64,000 nt of DNA from Dryobates pubescens (taxonomy: Eukaryota; Chordata; Aves; Piciformes; Picidae), in NCBI RefSeq assembly GCF_014839835.1, contig NC_071614.1, forward strand, positions 49,561,599-49,625,598, read 5' to 3'. The translations under genes and the position numbers were made by a program. Below, in pieces: positions 47,983 through 59,347 of the stretch. How positions within the stretch are numbered: position 1 is the stretch's first letter; each line of letters begins with the position of its first letter. Under the pieces are notes generated by a model. It was not told where the DNA came from and searched no databases. It saw only the letters and a program-made list of their open reading frames with translations.

Positions 47983-50900
47983 CTGCGGGGGGACACCGCT
48001 CGGCTCAGCTCCGGCCCGGCACCCGCACCCCCAGCCCACTCCAGCTGTGCTCCGGAGCAGGCACCGAAGGCCTTGGGCTGGGGAAGCCCTTGCAGCTCAC
48101 CCAGCCCAACCGTGCCCTGCTCCTGCCGAGCCTGGGGCCGAACCGTGACCCTCAGCACCACAGCTCTGCCTCCGAGACACCTCCAAGGGAGGGCACTCAG
48201 CCACCTCCCTGGGCAGCCTCTGCCAGGCCCTGACCTCTCCTGCACCAAAGACATTTTGCCTCCTCTCCAGCCCAGCCCTCCCCTGGCACACTCCAGGCCA
48301 TTGCCTCTCCTGCTGTCCCCTGAGCCTGGGGAGCAGAGCCCAAGCCCAGCTCCCTGCAGCCTCCTCTCCTCCACACTCAACACCCCCAGGGCCCTCAGCT
48401 GCCCCTCACAGCCCTGCTCTCCAGACCCAGCTCTTTATTCCACTACAGCTCTTCAAATGTTGTTTTTCTCCCCATCATCCAAACCTCTCCAGGCTTCTCT
48501 GGCTTCCAAGCTGCCTGCCCCAACCCTGTGTGACCACAGCTCTGCAGCTGCTGCACACTCAGCAAGTACCAGGGGCAAGCAGCAGCCCTGGAGGCACCCA
48601 AGGTGCCCTGTGCAGCCTGCTCTGCCTGGAGCTGTCCCTGCTGCCTGCAGGGGCATTGGACAGGATGCCCTCCGAGGGTCCCTTCGAGCCTGAAGCACTC
48701 TGTGCACAGAGCCCCAGGGCCCCAGCCAGGAGGGACAGCAGCCTGCAGGGCCCCAGCAGCTTCTGCTCACCCTGGGCCACAGCTTAACCTCAGCCCCCTC
48801 CTGCCTGCCCCAGTAAGCTGCAGATCAGCACCCAGCCCATGACCCCAACCACTGCTGCCCCTGGGAGCTGGGCAGAGGCAGGGAGCAGAGGCAGCCCTGC
48901 AGCACTGCTGCCAACTCAGACCCCAGGGTAAGCTCCCCCCTGGCTCTGGCACCCACCCAGCTCCTCAGGGGCAGGCTCAGGGGGCACAGGGCAGCCAGCT
49001 GCTCTAGCCCTGGCAGCTGGGCTGGCAAGGGGGCAGCTGCACCTCCATGGCTGTCCTGGGCTGCCCCCAGCTGAGGGACACCCAGGGAGGCATCACCCAG
49101 CCTGAGCTCTGGCTTACCAGGATTAGCAGCTCCACAGGGGCCTTAAGCTGCTTCCCCACAGGAGCTGTCAAGACAAAGCTGGCAAACAAACACAACCCCT
49201 GCCAGGGGAGCTGGCACCCAACCTGCCAGGCTGTCTGGGGGGGCAGGGAGAGCCAGGGGCAAGCCCAGCAACAAGACAGGAACGCTGGGAAGGAGCTGCT
49301 CTACACCCACCCCTGGCTGGGTCTACTCCTCAGCATCAGGAACTGTCCCTGAGAAGCATGGAACTGTTTGGCTGGAGAAGCCCTCTGAGAGCATCCATCC
49401 AACCCCAACCCAGCCCCCCATGGCCACCCAGCCCTGGCCCCAGCTGCCATGGCCACAGGGCTCTGGAACCCCTCCAGCCATGGGGACTCCACCACCTCCC
49501 TGGGCAGCCTCTGCCAGGCCCTGACCACTCCTGCACCAAAGACATTTTGCCTCCTCTCCAGCCCAGCCCTCCCCTGGCACACTCCAGGCCATTGCCTCTC
49601 CTGCTGTCCCCTGAGCCTGGGGAGCAGAGCCCAAGCCCAGCTCCCTGCAGCCTCCTCTCAGGGAGCTGCAGAGAGCAGTGAGGTCTCCCTCAGCCTCCTC
49701 TGCTCCACACTCAACACCCCCAGGGCCCTCAGCTGCTCCTCCCCAGCCCTCTTCCCCAGACCCTTCCCCAGCTCTGTTGCACTTCTCTGGCACTCCCTCT
49801 GGGAGTGAGGGCTCCAAACCTGAGCCCAGCACTCAAGCTGTGGCCTCAGCAGTGCCCAGCACAGGGGCACAATCCCTGCCCTGCTCCTGCTGCCCACACC
49901 ACTGCTCAACTCAAGGTTAGTTTTAACTTGAGAAGTTTAGAGATTGAGGCTGGAGGTGAGGAAGAAATCCTTGGCAGTGAGGATGGGGAAGAGACTGGAA
50001 CAGGCTGCCCAGGGAGGCTGTGGATGCAACCAGGGCTGGAGGAAGGTTGAAGATCATCTAGTTCCAAGCCCCCTGGCAGGGGCTGTGCCTGTGGCAGGGG
50101 TTGGAACTGGATGATCTCCAAGGTCCCTTTCAAGCCAGACCACTCCATCAATCTCCAAGCTGGAGGCAGAGAAGGGATCAAAGCTCTCTGTGGTGCCTGC
50201 ACCCTGCCGAGGTTCCCTGCAGCTGCTAACCAGCCACTGAGCTCTCCTCTACCTGCCCCCTCCTGCAGCAGCTCTGCAGCAGCCCAGGCCCCCAGGACAT
50301 CCCTCTGTGAGCCTCAGCTCAGGGCAGCCTGACTCCTGGCTCCTCCTTGCTGTCCCAAGCAGAGCTTCAAAGCCAGGCTGCAGTCAGCTGAGGGCTCAGG
50401 ACAAAGTCTGCCTTGTTCTGCTGGACAGGGACACCGCTGCCTTCCCCAGGATGGGCAGCAGCTGCTGCTCCCCCCCTGCCTCTCCCCATTCCCACCCTCT
50501 TCCCAGAGCCAGGCATCTCTGCTCGGTGCTGTCCTGTGCCAGGACAAGGAGCAATGGGCACAGACTGGCACCCAGGAAGCTCCACCTCAGTGTCAGGAGA
50601 GACTTCCTTGGTGTGAGGCTGCTGAGGCCTGGCGCAGGCTGCCCAGAGGGGTTGTGGAGTCTCCCTTGGAGCTCTTCCAGCCCCCCGTGGACGTGTTCCT
50701 GGGTGCCCTCCCCCGGGGGTCCCTTCCAGCCCCCCCCCGCCCCCCTTCCCGTAGTGCCCTCAGCGGCCAGCGCCCGGCCGCGCCCTCGGCCCCAGGCAGT
50801 GCTGTGGGCAGCCGGCAGCGCCCCCCCGCGGCGGGCAGGGTACGCACCGGTGTGTGTGCGCAGGTGCGCCTTGAGGTGCGAGCTCTTGAAGTAGGTCTTC

Positions 50901-53900
50901 TGGCAGCCGGGGAAGCTGCAGAGGTAGTTCCTGCGCCGGGAGAAGTCCGTCGGGGCCGGGGGGCAGCCGTGCCCGGGGGCCAGCAGGACAGGAGAGGGGG
51001 CCAGGGGCAGCAGCTTGGGGCCGCCCACGGTCAGGAGGGCCGGCGGGCAGCGGGGCTGGGGGGCGGGGGGCGAGGGGAGCACCAGCATGACGGTGCCCTG
51101 GGGCACGGAGGGCGCCACCAGCAGCGGGCTGGGCGGCAGCAGGGGCCGCAGGGCGCCGAGCACGCCGCCGCGCCCCGGCAGAGGGAACATCTGGCACAGC
51201 AGCTGGGCGCCGGGCGCCACGGCGGGGGCTGTCTTTGCCAAGTCGCTGTCACAGCCCCCGGGGGACGCGGGCCGGGCCGGGGGCGCCGCCGCCTCGCTCG
51301 CTGGGTCGCCGGAGTCGCCCGCAGAGGGTCGGTGCCGCGGAGAGGCGCCGCCAGCCGGGGCACCCGCAGCGGGCGCGGGCTGGGGCGGCCCGGGGGCGGC
51401 CCCCGGGCTCGGCCCTGCCCGCTCCGTGCCCGCAGCAGGCCGGCGGCAGGCAGCGCTGCGCCCGGTGTGCCGGATGACGCGGGCGGGGCCCGGCCTGGCG
51501 CCGGCGGCCGGCCGCGGGCGGGCAGGGGCAGCGCTGTCCGGGGCCACGGTCCTGCAGCAGGGCAGCGGCAGCCCCGGGGCGGGCAGGCTCTCGCCGCGGT
51601 CCGGGCTGTGCGGAGGGGTCATGCACTGCGGGCAGAGAACAAGGTCAGAGGGGCTGCAGCTCCCAGCACGGTGCCTGCCAGCCCCGCAGCAGGGACAGCC
51701 CCTGCCCACAGCCCCTGCACCCACCCCAGCCGGGCAAGGGCGTCCCAGCGCAGCCGCAGGCCACCCTGAGCCTGCAGTGTGCGAGCAGCAGGGCAGCTGC
51801 AACCCTGGAGCCACACAGTGCCTGGGCTGGAGCAGGCCTCCGGGCCCAGCCAGTCCAACCCCAACCCAGCCCCCCCATGGCCACCAAGCCCTGGCCCCAG
51901 CTGCCATGGCCACAGGGCTCTGGAACCCCTCCAGCCATGGGGACTCCACCACCTCCCTGGGCAGCCTCTGCCAGGCCCTGACCACTCCTGCACCAAAGAC
52001 ATTTTGCCTCCTCTCCAGCCCAGCCCTCCCCTGGCACACTCCAGGCCATTGCCTCTCCTGCTGTCCCCTGAGCCTGGGGAGCAGAGCCCAAGCCCAGCTC
52101 CCTGCAGCCTCCTCTCAGGGAGCTGCAGAGAGCAGTGAGGTCTCCCTCAGCCTCCTCTCCACACCCTTCTACAACACTTCCAGGCATGGGGACTCCACCA
52201 CCTCCCTGGGCAGCCTGCAGCAGTGCTCTGCCACCCTCAGAGCCCACAGGTTCCTTCTCACACGCAGAAGGAGCTTCTTATGGTCAAGCCTGTGCCCATT
52301 ACCTCTTGTCCTCCTCATCCACTGCTCTGTGCTCCCTGGCTCCTGCCCAGCTCCTGTGCTGCTCAAGGGGCAGTGCCAACACTGAGCAGCAGCTCTGCTG
52401 CCGCAGCCTCCTCTCTGCTCCTCTCTCTCCTGACTGGAAGCTTGATGGCTGCAATGGGCCTGAGCTGCCTGGGACCTGGAGGGCACCAAGGCCTTCTCCC
52501 AGCCCTGCTTTGCTGCAGCAGAAGGCAGCAGAGCAGCAGCGACTGTGAGTCAGGGGCAGTGAGTCAGCTGCAGCAGCCCCACGCTCTGCAAGTGCCAACA
52601 CAGCCCTGGCACCGGCACCCTGCCCCACGCTGGGGCCTGGCCTCTGCCCTCCAGCCACCACACTGGCAGCACCAACAGTCACTGCCACCCAGTGCTGGCA
52701 GAGAGGCTGGAGCCAAGGCACTGAGGCATCCCCAGGGGGCTCCAGGAGGACACCAGAGCCACTCTAAGAGCAGCCTCAGCCCCTGTCACATCAGGTCACC
52801 TGTCAGCACGGGCTCCCACAGCCAGGAGTAGCAAGGGATCAAACTCCACCTTACCAACCCCAGCTGAAGTTGAGCCAGGTGTGCCCAGGTGGGCAGGGAG
52901 CATCCTGCCTTGGATCAGCAATTGGCAGTGGTGAGGCCACCCCTTGAGTGCTGGGCTCAGGTTTGGGCTCCTCGCTCCCAGAGGGACATTGAGGGCTGGA
53001 GCAGGGCCAGAGAAGGGCAACAGAGCTGGGGAAGGGTCTGAGGAAGAGCAGCTGAGGGAGCTGGGGGTGTTGAGTGTGGGGAAGAGGAGGCTGAGGGAGA
53101 CCTCCTTGCTCTCTGCAGCTCCCTGGGAGGAGGCTGCAGGGAGCTGGGCTTGGGCTCTGCTCCCCAGGCTCAGGTGGCAGCAGGAGAGGCAATGGCCTCA
53201 GGTTGCCCCAGGGGAGGTTCAGGTGGGAGATGAGAAGGAACTTCCTGACTGGAAAGGTTCTCAGAGCCTGGCCCAGGCTGCCCAGGGGGTGGCTGAATGC
53301 CCTTCCCTGGAGGGGTTGCCCAGAGGCAGAGCTGTGGTGCTGAGGGCCATGGCTCAGCCCCAGCCCTGGCAGAGCTGGAGCAGGGTTGGGCTGGGTGAGC
53401 TTCAAGGGCTTTCCCCCCCCACCCCCCCCAACCACTCTGAGCCTATTCACCACCCCAGAGACAGCAGAGCCCCCCTGCTGGTGCCCACCCCTGTGCTGTG
53501 TGCACACAGCAGAGCTCTGTGCTGGAGCTACCCTGCAGATGAGCCCAGCTCAGACCCTCCAGAGGCCCCCCAGGTGCCAGGCCCGGCCGGGTGGCAGCCT
53601 GGCTCCTCACCAGCGTGGCCAAGCAGTCCCTCGGCAGCTCGGCCGCGGCCTCGGCCTGCATTGCGCAATCCCCAGAGTCTGAGAAGGGGGTCAGGGGCCT
53701 CATCTTGAGGCTGTCCCCCTGCTGGGACCTTTGTCCCCAGGAGCTCATGCAGACCAGGGCCTCCACGGCCTCGATGTCGTTGAGCTCCAGGGCGCCGCAG
53801 GAGGACCTCTCGCTGTCGTGGCGCTGCCTGCCCCGCAGCGACTCGAAGATGTCCACGATGTCCACCTGCAGCCACGGGGAGCACAGACCTCAGGGCTGGA

Positions 53901-56519
53901 AGGGACCTCTGCACAGCTCCCAGTCCCCCCCTGCCAGGGCAGCACCACAGGATGCAGCACAGGGCACACAGAACACATCCAGACGGGGCTGGGAAGGCTC
54001 CAGAGGAGGAGACTGCACAACCTCTCTGGGCAGCCTGCTCCAGGGCTCTGGGACCCTCCCAGGGCAGAAGTTCCTCCTCATGCTGAGGTGGAGCCTCCGG
54101 TGCTGCAGCTTACAGCCATTGCCCCTTGTCCTGTCACAGGGTGCAGCTGAGCAGAGCCTGTCCCCTCCCTCCTGCCCCCCAGATCCTGCCCTCAGAGCAG
54201 GGCACAGAGCCAGCACCACCCACGTGCTGCCTGCCCACCAGGAAGGGCACCCAAAACATCCCCTGCCTGCAGCCAGGCCTTTGCCAGCCAGCCCCACTCT
54301 TACTCCCACCCACTGCTGCTCTTGACCAAAACCAACCCAAAACCAGCAAGAAGTGAGGAGGATGGAGTGGGATCTGCAGGAGAGCAGCAGCTGTGTGCAG
54401 CTCACACTTCCCAGCTCCCAACAAACACTTCCCCTGCTGCAGGCAAGCAAGGAGGAGGGGGAAAAAAAGACTCATTTCCACCTTGCTTGGTCAAGGCTGA
54501 GCCCTGGGCCCAGGGCTGGCTGCTGGGCAGCACCAACCTCATCCTGCTGGCACCCAGCACACAGATGGCAGCAGACAGTGAGGGAGCAGGACCCCGAGGG
54601 GGTCTGGATGAAAGCTGGGGTGGGGCTTCCAGCGAGGGCTTGCAGTGAGCAATGGTTTGAATCCTGCGGGACTGGATGACCTGAGAGGTCTCTTCCCTGT
54701 GTGTGCAGCTTGCCCAGCACTCAGCCTCTCTGCCAAGGGCTCCCACAGGGCCTGGCAGGGACTCCAGAAGCTATTGGTCTGCATGGTCTCAATAGGTCTC
54801 CAAACCCTTCCAGTCAGGCAGCTCCAAGGCACTGGGAATCTTCTGGGATTCAGAAGCATGCAGCAAGGCCCTTGAGCAGCGATGCTCTATGCTCTTGGTC
54901 CATGACTCTGAATCCCAGGAGAGCCAGGAGCGTGGACTGCTTCCCCTCCTCAGGGGAAGGCTCTGGGGGAAGGAGGCTCCAGCAGGCTGTCAGAACAGCC
55001 TCAGGCCCTGGAGAGGAGCTAAACTCGTTGGGTGACATCAGCTGCACACCTAAGCCAGCAAGTTTTGTTACTAAGTTAAGCAAGGGTGGTGTGACCCTGG
55101 CTCAGCTGTGTCACCAAGATGCAGAGCTGGGTGACATTGTCTGCACCACAGGGACCTGCACAGCAAACACCTTCTAACAGGAGGCATCCAAGAAGCTGCT
55201 TGGGTACCAGCTCTGGGCTCCCCAGGTCCGGAGGGACAGGGAGGTGCCAGAGAGTGGCCAACAGGCTCTGAGGATGCTGAAGGGCCTGGAGCAGCTCTGT
55301 GAGGAGGGAAGGCGGAGCCCTGGGGGTGGTTAGCCTGGAGAGGAGAGGCTGAGAGGGGATCTGAACAATGTCTGTACAGATCTGAGGGGTGGGGGGCAGG
55401 AAGGGGCCAGGCTCTGCTCAGAGCTGTCCTGACACAGGACAAGGAGCAAGGGACACAGATTGGAGCCCAGGAGGCTCCACCTCAGCAGGAGGAGAAACTT
55501 CCTTGGTGTGAGGCTGCAGAGCCCTGGAGCAGGCTGCCCAGAGAGGTTGTGGAGCCTGCCCTGGAGCCTTTCCAGCCCCCCCTGGATGTGTTCTGTGTGC
55601 CCTGCCCTGGCAGGGGTTGGACTGAGCTCTGCAGGTCCCTTCCAACCCCTCCATTCCATGTTTCTACCCGGCATGGAGATGCTCTAAAGCTGTTAACTCC
55701 CCGAGAGAAGCTCGAGAGGCTGCACCGCAGATGAGAAGGGGAAGGAGCAGAGGGATGGCCGTGGGGGAGCAGCCCGCGGCGCTCCCCAGGCAGGGCTGGG
55801 CAGCCAGGCCGGCATCTCCTTCAGCGCTGTACTTCGGGAGCAGCTTCCCCCAAGCACCGTCGCCCACCGCTGCCGGCCGGTTCCGAGAGCGCTGCGGGGC
55901 GGTGGCGGAGCCGCCTGTCCTCATCTCACCCCGCCGGGGCCGCCGCTGCCCACCCGCCGCCGCCTCACGGCGCTGCTGAGGGCGGCGGGAAAGGGAACGA
56001 GGAGGAGACGGCGGCGCGGGGGGAGCCGCTCCCGCCCGGCCGCTTCCCCCGCCCGCCCCGCAGGTGACTGCGGCGACGCCCAGCCCTAAGGGCCCGGTGC
56101 CAACGGCTCCGACCCAGCCCTGCCCGCGGGGTGAGGAACGGCACCGACCCATCACCGCCCGGCGTGGGTAACGGCACCGACCCCCCCACCACCACCTCCC
56201 GGGGGAATAAACCGGCACCGACCCATCACCGCCCGCTGCGGAAACGGCACCGACCTCCCCCACCCACCCCCGGGGGAATAAACCGGCACCGACCCACCAC
56301 GGACCCGCGGCGGGGCGCATAAGAGTGCCGAGATGCCGCCGCCCGCACTGAAGCGTTAACGGTCTCCGCTCCCCTGCCCACCACAGAGCACGTGTCCGGA
56401 CCGGAGCTTACTGCCCCCCGCTCGGGGGGCAAATCCCCCCGCGCCGCCCCCTTCTCCCGCCGCCCCCCGGTGCTTACCCCAGACGCATCGCCCATCTCGG
56501 AGGAGGGCGAGCCGTGCAT
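47747..56519 (-). CDS. KLF11: Krueppel-like factor 11 (TIEG2), four coding exons
   Basis: Nuclear Sp/KLF transcription factor that binds GC-rich promoter elements and recruits SIN3A; in mammals it is TGF-beta-inducible and acts in metabolic gene control. Exons 56478-56519, 53611-53865, 50848-51625 and 47747-47982 join in phase to 436 residues (human about 512). The Sin3-interacting helix [14 protein letters not shown] lies near 44-57, a TPPHSPD motif near 102-108 and an IRHTG block at 150-154. Three C2H2 fingers have ligands C335/C340/H353/H357, C365/C370/H383/H387 and C395/C398/H411/H415. The central region is Pro/Ala/Gly-rich and shorter than in mammals, and the 21-residue tail after finger 3 does not resemble the mammalian one. 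All splice sites are GT-AG. It looks intact. Confidence 0.97.
48055..48420 (-). repeat. CR1 fragment in KLF11 intron 3
   Basis: Antisense CR1: CCGAAGGCCTTGGGCTGGGG, CAGCACCACAGCTCTGCCTC, CAGCCACCTCCCTGGGCAGC and CCATTGCCTCTCCTGCTGTC. Confidence 0.85.
48421..49365. other. KLF11 intron 3, unique part
   Basis: No exon is supported. A small sense CR1 scrap may lie at 48625-48710 (GAGCTGTCCCTGCTGCCTGC; GGGTCCCTTCGAGCC). The rest shows nothing recognisable. Confidence 0.4.
49366..49915 (-). repeat. CR1 fragment in KLF11 intron 3
   Basis: Long antisense CR1: TGGCTGGAGAAGCCCTCTGA, CCTGGCCCCAGCTGCCATGG, CTGTCCCCTGAGCCTGGGGA, CTCCACACTCAACACCCCCA and CTCTGGGAGTGAGGGCTCCA. Confidence 0.9.
49918..50158 (+). 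repeat. CR1 3'-end fragment, head-to-head with the previous copy
   Basis: Sense CR1: TAACTTGAGAAGTTTAGAGA, GGAACAGGCTGCCCAGGGAG, AGTTCCAAGCCCCCTGGCAG and AAGGTCCCTTTCAAGCCAGA. Confidence 0.85.
50515..50735 (+). repeat. CR1 fragment next to KLF11 exon 3
   Basis: Sense CR1: GTGCCAGGACAAGGAGCAAT, CCAGGAAGCTCCACCTCAGT, CTTGGTGTGAGGCTGCTGAG and GGCTGCCCAGAGGGGTTGTG. It ends little more than 100 bp from the exon 3 donor. Confidence 0.78.
50848..51625 (-). CDS. KLF11: KLF11 exon 3
   Basis: 778 bp, phase 0 to phase 1, from [12 protein letters not shown] to [13 protein letters not shown]. It carries the proline-rich middle domain, the QGTVMLVLP block and all of zinc finger 1. The acceptor is TGCCCGCAG and the donor ACCG|GTGCGT. 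Confidence 0.96.
51805..52150 (-). repeat. CR1 fragment in KLF11 intron 2
   Basis: Antisense CR1: GCCTGGGCTGGAGCAGGCCT, CCCCCCATGGCCACCAAGCC, GGGGACTCCACCACCTCCCT and CCATTGCCTCTCCTGCTGTC. Confidence 0.87.
52155..52345 (-). repeat. CR1 fragment in KLF11 intron 2
   Basis: A second antisense CR1 directly behind the first: GGCATGGGGACTCCACCACC, CCACAGGTTCCTTCTCACAC and CCTGTGCCCATTACCTCTTG. The junction indicates a nested or tandem insertion. Confidence 0.82.
52346..52914. other. KLF11 intron 2, unique part
   Basis: No exon, RNA gene or clear repeat was recognised. Confidence 0.4.
52915..53440 (+). repeat. CR1 fragment in KLF11 intron 2
   Basis: Sense CR1: GGGACATTGAGGGCTGGAGC, GGGAGACCTCCTTGCTCTCT, AGGCAATGGCCTCAGGTTGC, GGCCCAGGCTGCCCAGGGGG and AGCTTCAAGGGCTTTCCCCC. 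Confidence 0.9.
53611..53865 (-). CDS. KLF11: KLF11 exon 2
   Basis: 255 bp and 85 codons, phase 0 at both ends, [20 protein letters not shown] to PRDCLATL. It contains the SIN3-binding helix [17 protein letters not shown]. The donor is CTG|GTGAGG. Confidence 0.97.
53885..54175 (-). repeat. CR1 fragment in KLF11 intron 1
   Basis: Antisense CR1: CAGGGCTGGAAGGGACCTCT, GGAAGGCTCCAGAGGAGGAG, CAACCTCTCTGGGCAGCCTG and GAAGTTCCTCCTCATGCTGA. Confidence 0.82.
54176..55229. other. KLF11 intron 1, unique part
   Basis: Single-copy sequence. Positions about 55015-55190 are AT-richer (GTTTTGTTACTAAGTTAAGC) and contain a GTGACATCAG motif; this could be an intronic enhancer, by composition only. No exon is supported. 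Confidence 0.4.
55230..55680 (+). repeat. CR1 fragment in KLF11 intron 1
   Basis: Sense CR1: TTAGCCTGGAGAGGAGAGGC, CTGACACAGGACAAGGAGCA, CTTCCTTGGTGTGAGGCTGC, GGCTGCCCAGAGAGGTTGTG and AGGTCCCTTCCAACCCCTCC. Confidence 0.87.
56132..56305. repeat. Short tandem repeat of about 73 bp in KLF11 intron 1
   Basis: A unit with CGGCACCGACCCATCACCGC and CCGGGGGAATAAACCGGCAC occurs about 2.3 times within the CpG island. Confidence 0.8.
56478..56519 (-). CDS. KLF11: KLF11 exon 1
   Basis: 14 codons, [14 protein letters not shown], before the donor GGG|GTAAGC. The length and the initial Met-His match the 14-codon first exon of mammalian KLF11, and exon 2 then starts VDIVDI as in mammals. Confidence 0.9.
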
Positions 56520-57018
56520 AGCGCGACTCCGGCGGGCGGCGGTGCGAGCGGGGAAGCGGCAGATGCGGCACAGCCTCGGCGGCAGCCACCGGCACCGCCT
56601 CCTCTCCTCCCCTCCCCGTCCCGCCCGCCCGGAGCCGCTGGCCGGGCGGGGACAGCAGCCCGGGACGCGCCCTACAACAGGCAGCGCGGGAAGGGAGGGG
56701 GAAAGGGCGGGGCCAGGCCGGCTGCTCGCCAATCGCCGCTCGACGCAGCCCGCGGCTCAGCCAATCGGCGGCGGCATCCGGCGTGCTCGCGGCGTGCCGG
56801 CGGGGGAAGGGCGGCGCGTGGGCCGCTGCCGGCGGGAAAAGGCGGGGCGGGGGCGGGGCCGAGGGGAGCGCGCGCTGGAAACTGGGGGAAAGGTCGGTCT
56901 GGGGGGCGGGGCCGGCAATGCCCGCGCGGGGGGTGGGCGGTGCCTGGGGCGTGGTCGCGGCGCGTGCGGAGCCGCACGCGGGCACTGCCCCCGCCCCCAT
57001 CCCCGCGGAGCCTCCTGG

Positions 57019-57050
57019 CGGGGGGGGGGGGGAGCGGGGGGGGGGAGGGG
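57019..57050. repeat. Poly(G) tract
   Basis: A run of more than ten G is followed by a second G run. It is prone to length and assembly error. Confidence 0.85.
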
Positions 57051-57124
57051 GCTGGAGCCGGAGCCCGGGGCGGGGGTCCCAGCCGGCACCGATCGGCGGA
57101 GCCACGGCCTGGGAAGGCCTCCGG

Positions 57125-57735
57125 CAGCGACCAGCCCAACCGCCCTCTGCCACCGCCACGGCTGGGGCTGAGCCACGGCCCTCGGCACCACAGCTCTGCC
57201 CCTGCAGCGCCTCCAGAGATGGGCATTCGGCACCCCCCTCCCCCGGGCAGCCTGTGCCAGGCTCGGAGACCCCTTCCAGGCACCAAGTTCCTTCTCATCG
57301 CCCACCTGAACCTCCCCTGGGGCAACCTGAGGCCATTGCCTCTCCTGCTGTCCCCTGAGCCTGGGGAGCAGAGCCCAAGCCCACCTGCCTCCAGTCTCCC
57401 CCCAGGGAGCTGCAGAGAGCAAGGAGGTCTCCCTCAGCCTCCTCTGCTCCACACTCAACACCCCCAGGGCCCTCAGCTGCTCCTCCCCAGCCCTCTTCCC
57501 CAGACCCTTCCCCAGCTCTGTTGCCCTTCTCTGGCTCTGCTCCAGTTCCTCAATGTCCCTCTGGGAGTGAGGGCTCCAAACCTGACCCCAGACTCAAGCT
57601 GTGGCCTCCCCAGGTCTGACCCAGGGGCACAATCCCTGCCCTGCTCCTGCTGCCCACACCACTGCTGACCCAGGCCAGGCTGCTGCTGCCCTTTGTGCCT
57701 ACCTGGGCACCCCCTGGCTCATCTGCAGCTGCTGC
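57125..57735 (-). repeat. CR1 fragment upstream of KLF11
   Basis: Antisense CR1, long: CGGCACCACAGCTCTGCCCC, CATCGCCCACCTGAACCTCC, CTGTCCCCTGAGCCTGGGGA, CTCCACACTCAACACCCCCA and GGGCACCCCCTGGCTCATCT. It closely resembles the RRM2 intron 2 copy. Confidence 0.9.
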
Positions 57736-59310
57736 CCACCAGCACCCCAGCACCACCACTGCTCTGGGCAGTCTCCATCTGCTCTGTCCCCAGCCTGGAG
57801 CCTTCCTGGGGCTGTGACCCACGAGCAGGACCCGTGGTGCCAGCACCTGGGCAGTGTCAGAAGTCCTCAGCTCACATCACCAAAGTGCCTGTGCCCTGCA
57901 CTGCCTCCTGCCCCTTCCCGAGCCCTCCCTTTCCTTTTCAATGGCAGCTGGATCCATGCAGCCAGCCCGGGACCAGCAGAGCTGGAGGTCCTGGGTGACA
58001 CTGGTGGCACTGCTGGCCTGGTGCCCACCACAGCAAGGGGAGGGAAGGGACAGAGCCTCGTCCCCGGAGCCTGAGCTGTGCCTGCCAGTGCTTTCTCAGC
58101 CGGGCCCCTGCCTGCCTTGCTGCTGGCCAGGACAAACTGCAGGCAGCATTTTTCCTGCCGGATTCTCCCTGCTCGTCCCTCCCCGTTCCTCGGGACGTGA
58201 CATCCTCTGTGTCACTGCAGAGGACGTGGCAGGGATCATCTCCAGCCTTTCATCTCCTCTGGCTGGGGGCTCCTCTGACCGCGGGGGCTCCTTTTTCCCA
58301 GGACAGCTGCTCTGAACCCCGGCTCCCTGCTCGCCGGGGACTGTCCGAGGCTCCCCCACGCTGCGCTCTGCCCCAGGCTCCCTGGCCGCCCAGCCCGGCA
58401 GAGCCTTGCTCCGGTGCCCTGCAGCTGCCTGTCCCAGCACCGGCGGCTTTCGTGCAGCTGTGCTGAGCTCAGGCTGCGCCGAGCTCAGGCTGCTGGCAGG
58501 CTCCTCAGAGAGCTCTGTGTGCCAGGCGGGCAGGGGCTTGGCCGTGCTGCTCCTCCGGGAGCTCCTGCGCCTGGCAGGGCAGACACCAACCGGCGAGCAG
58601 GAATCACACCCCGAGGAAACAACAGGGCAGGCAGGGAGCTCCCCCAGCCCCTCCTGGCAGACACAACCCAGCAGAGCCCAGAGGAGCAGCGCTCGGCCCC
58701 GGACAGCTTCCCGGCAGCTAAAAATAGCCCCGGGTCGGGCAGCTCCCGGCCGGCGCCGCCTGGCAGCCGCAGCTGAGCACAGCCGCAGGGAGCCCAGCGC
58801 AGGGGCCAGGGGCAAGCAGGGGCACCCAGGCTGGAAAGGACCTGCAAGAGCACCGACCCCGACCCTGAACCCTGCTCCGGCACATCCGCCGCTGAGGCAG
58901 ACCACAGGCACCACATCTGCCGCAGCTCCCACACGGACACCCGGGGAGAAGCTTCCCGAGAGGGGCTGGGGACTGCCCGGCAGAGAGGGGCCTGGGGGTG
59001 TTGGTGGGCAGCAGCTGAAGCTGAGCCGGGGGGGGCAGGAAGGCCGCAGCAGCCCGGGCTGGAGCAGCAGTGGTGCACGTCTTCCCCAGCACCCTTGCCT
59101 GGGTGTGGACCTTTCTTGCATGCCTGGGCAGGGCTGTGCCAGCCCGGGGCCGGCTGCCCAGTGACAGGTGGCTGCCCCTGGCCACAACTCCAGGCAGAGC
59201 CTGCTGGAGTGTCCCTTTCACTCCTGTCTTAGCTGCCCTCACCCCGTGCTGCCTCCTGACCCTGCCCTTCCTCGACCCCCAGGGCTCCATCCTGCAGCCT
59301 CCCTGCAGCT
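57736..59310. other. No recognised gene; moderately CpG-rich
   Basis: Single-copy sequence. Positions about 58050-58990 are CpG-richer than their surroundings. GRHL1, the expected neighbour, was not detected: no stretch resembled its conserved domains in either strand. Confidence 0.4.
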
Positions 59311-59318
59311 GTGTCCCA

Positions 59319-59336
59319 AACCCTAACCCTAACCCT
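59319..59336. repeat. Short interstitial telomere-like repeat
   Basis: ACCCTAACCCTAACCCT, nearly three CCCTAA units, stands alone immediately upstream of a CR1 tail. Confidence 0.7.
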
Positions 59337-59347
59337 CCCCTCCTGCA

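Larger units (their letters stand above)
55730..57160 (-). promoter_or_regulatory. KLF11: KLF11 CpG island and promoter
   Basis: Dense CpG sequence spans intron 1, exon 1 and upstream flank. Upstream of the start codon (higher coordinates) are two CCAAT boxes written on the plus strand (56729-56733, 56761-56765), GC boxes near 56705 and 56843-56858, and an E2F-like GGCGGGAAAA at 56831-56840. No TATA box was seen. The transcription start is probably between about 56550 and 56720. Confidence 0.7.

Noticed and set aside
56392-57668. Plus-strand frames of 260-380 codons across the KLF11 CpG island
   Set aside because: They are antisense to KLF11 exon 1, Arg/Gly/Ala/Pro-rich, and continue into an antisense CR1 copy.
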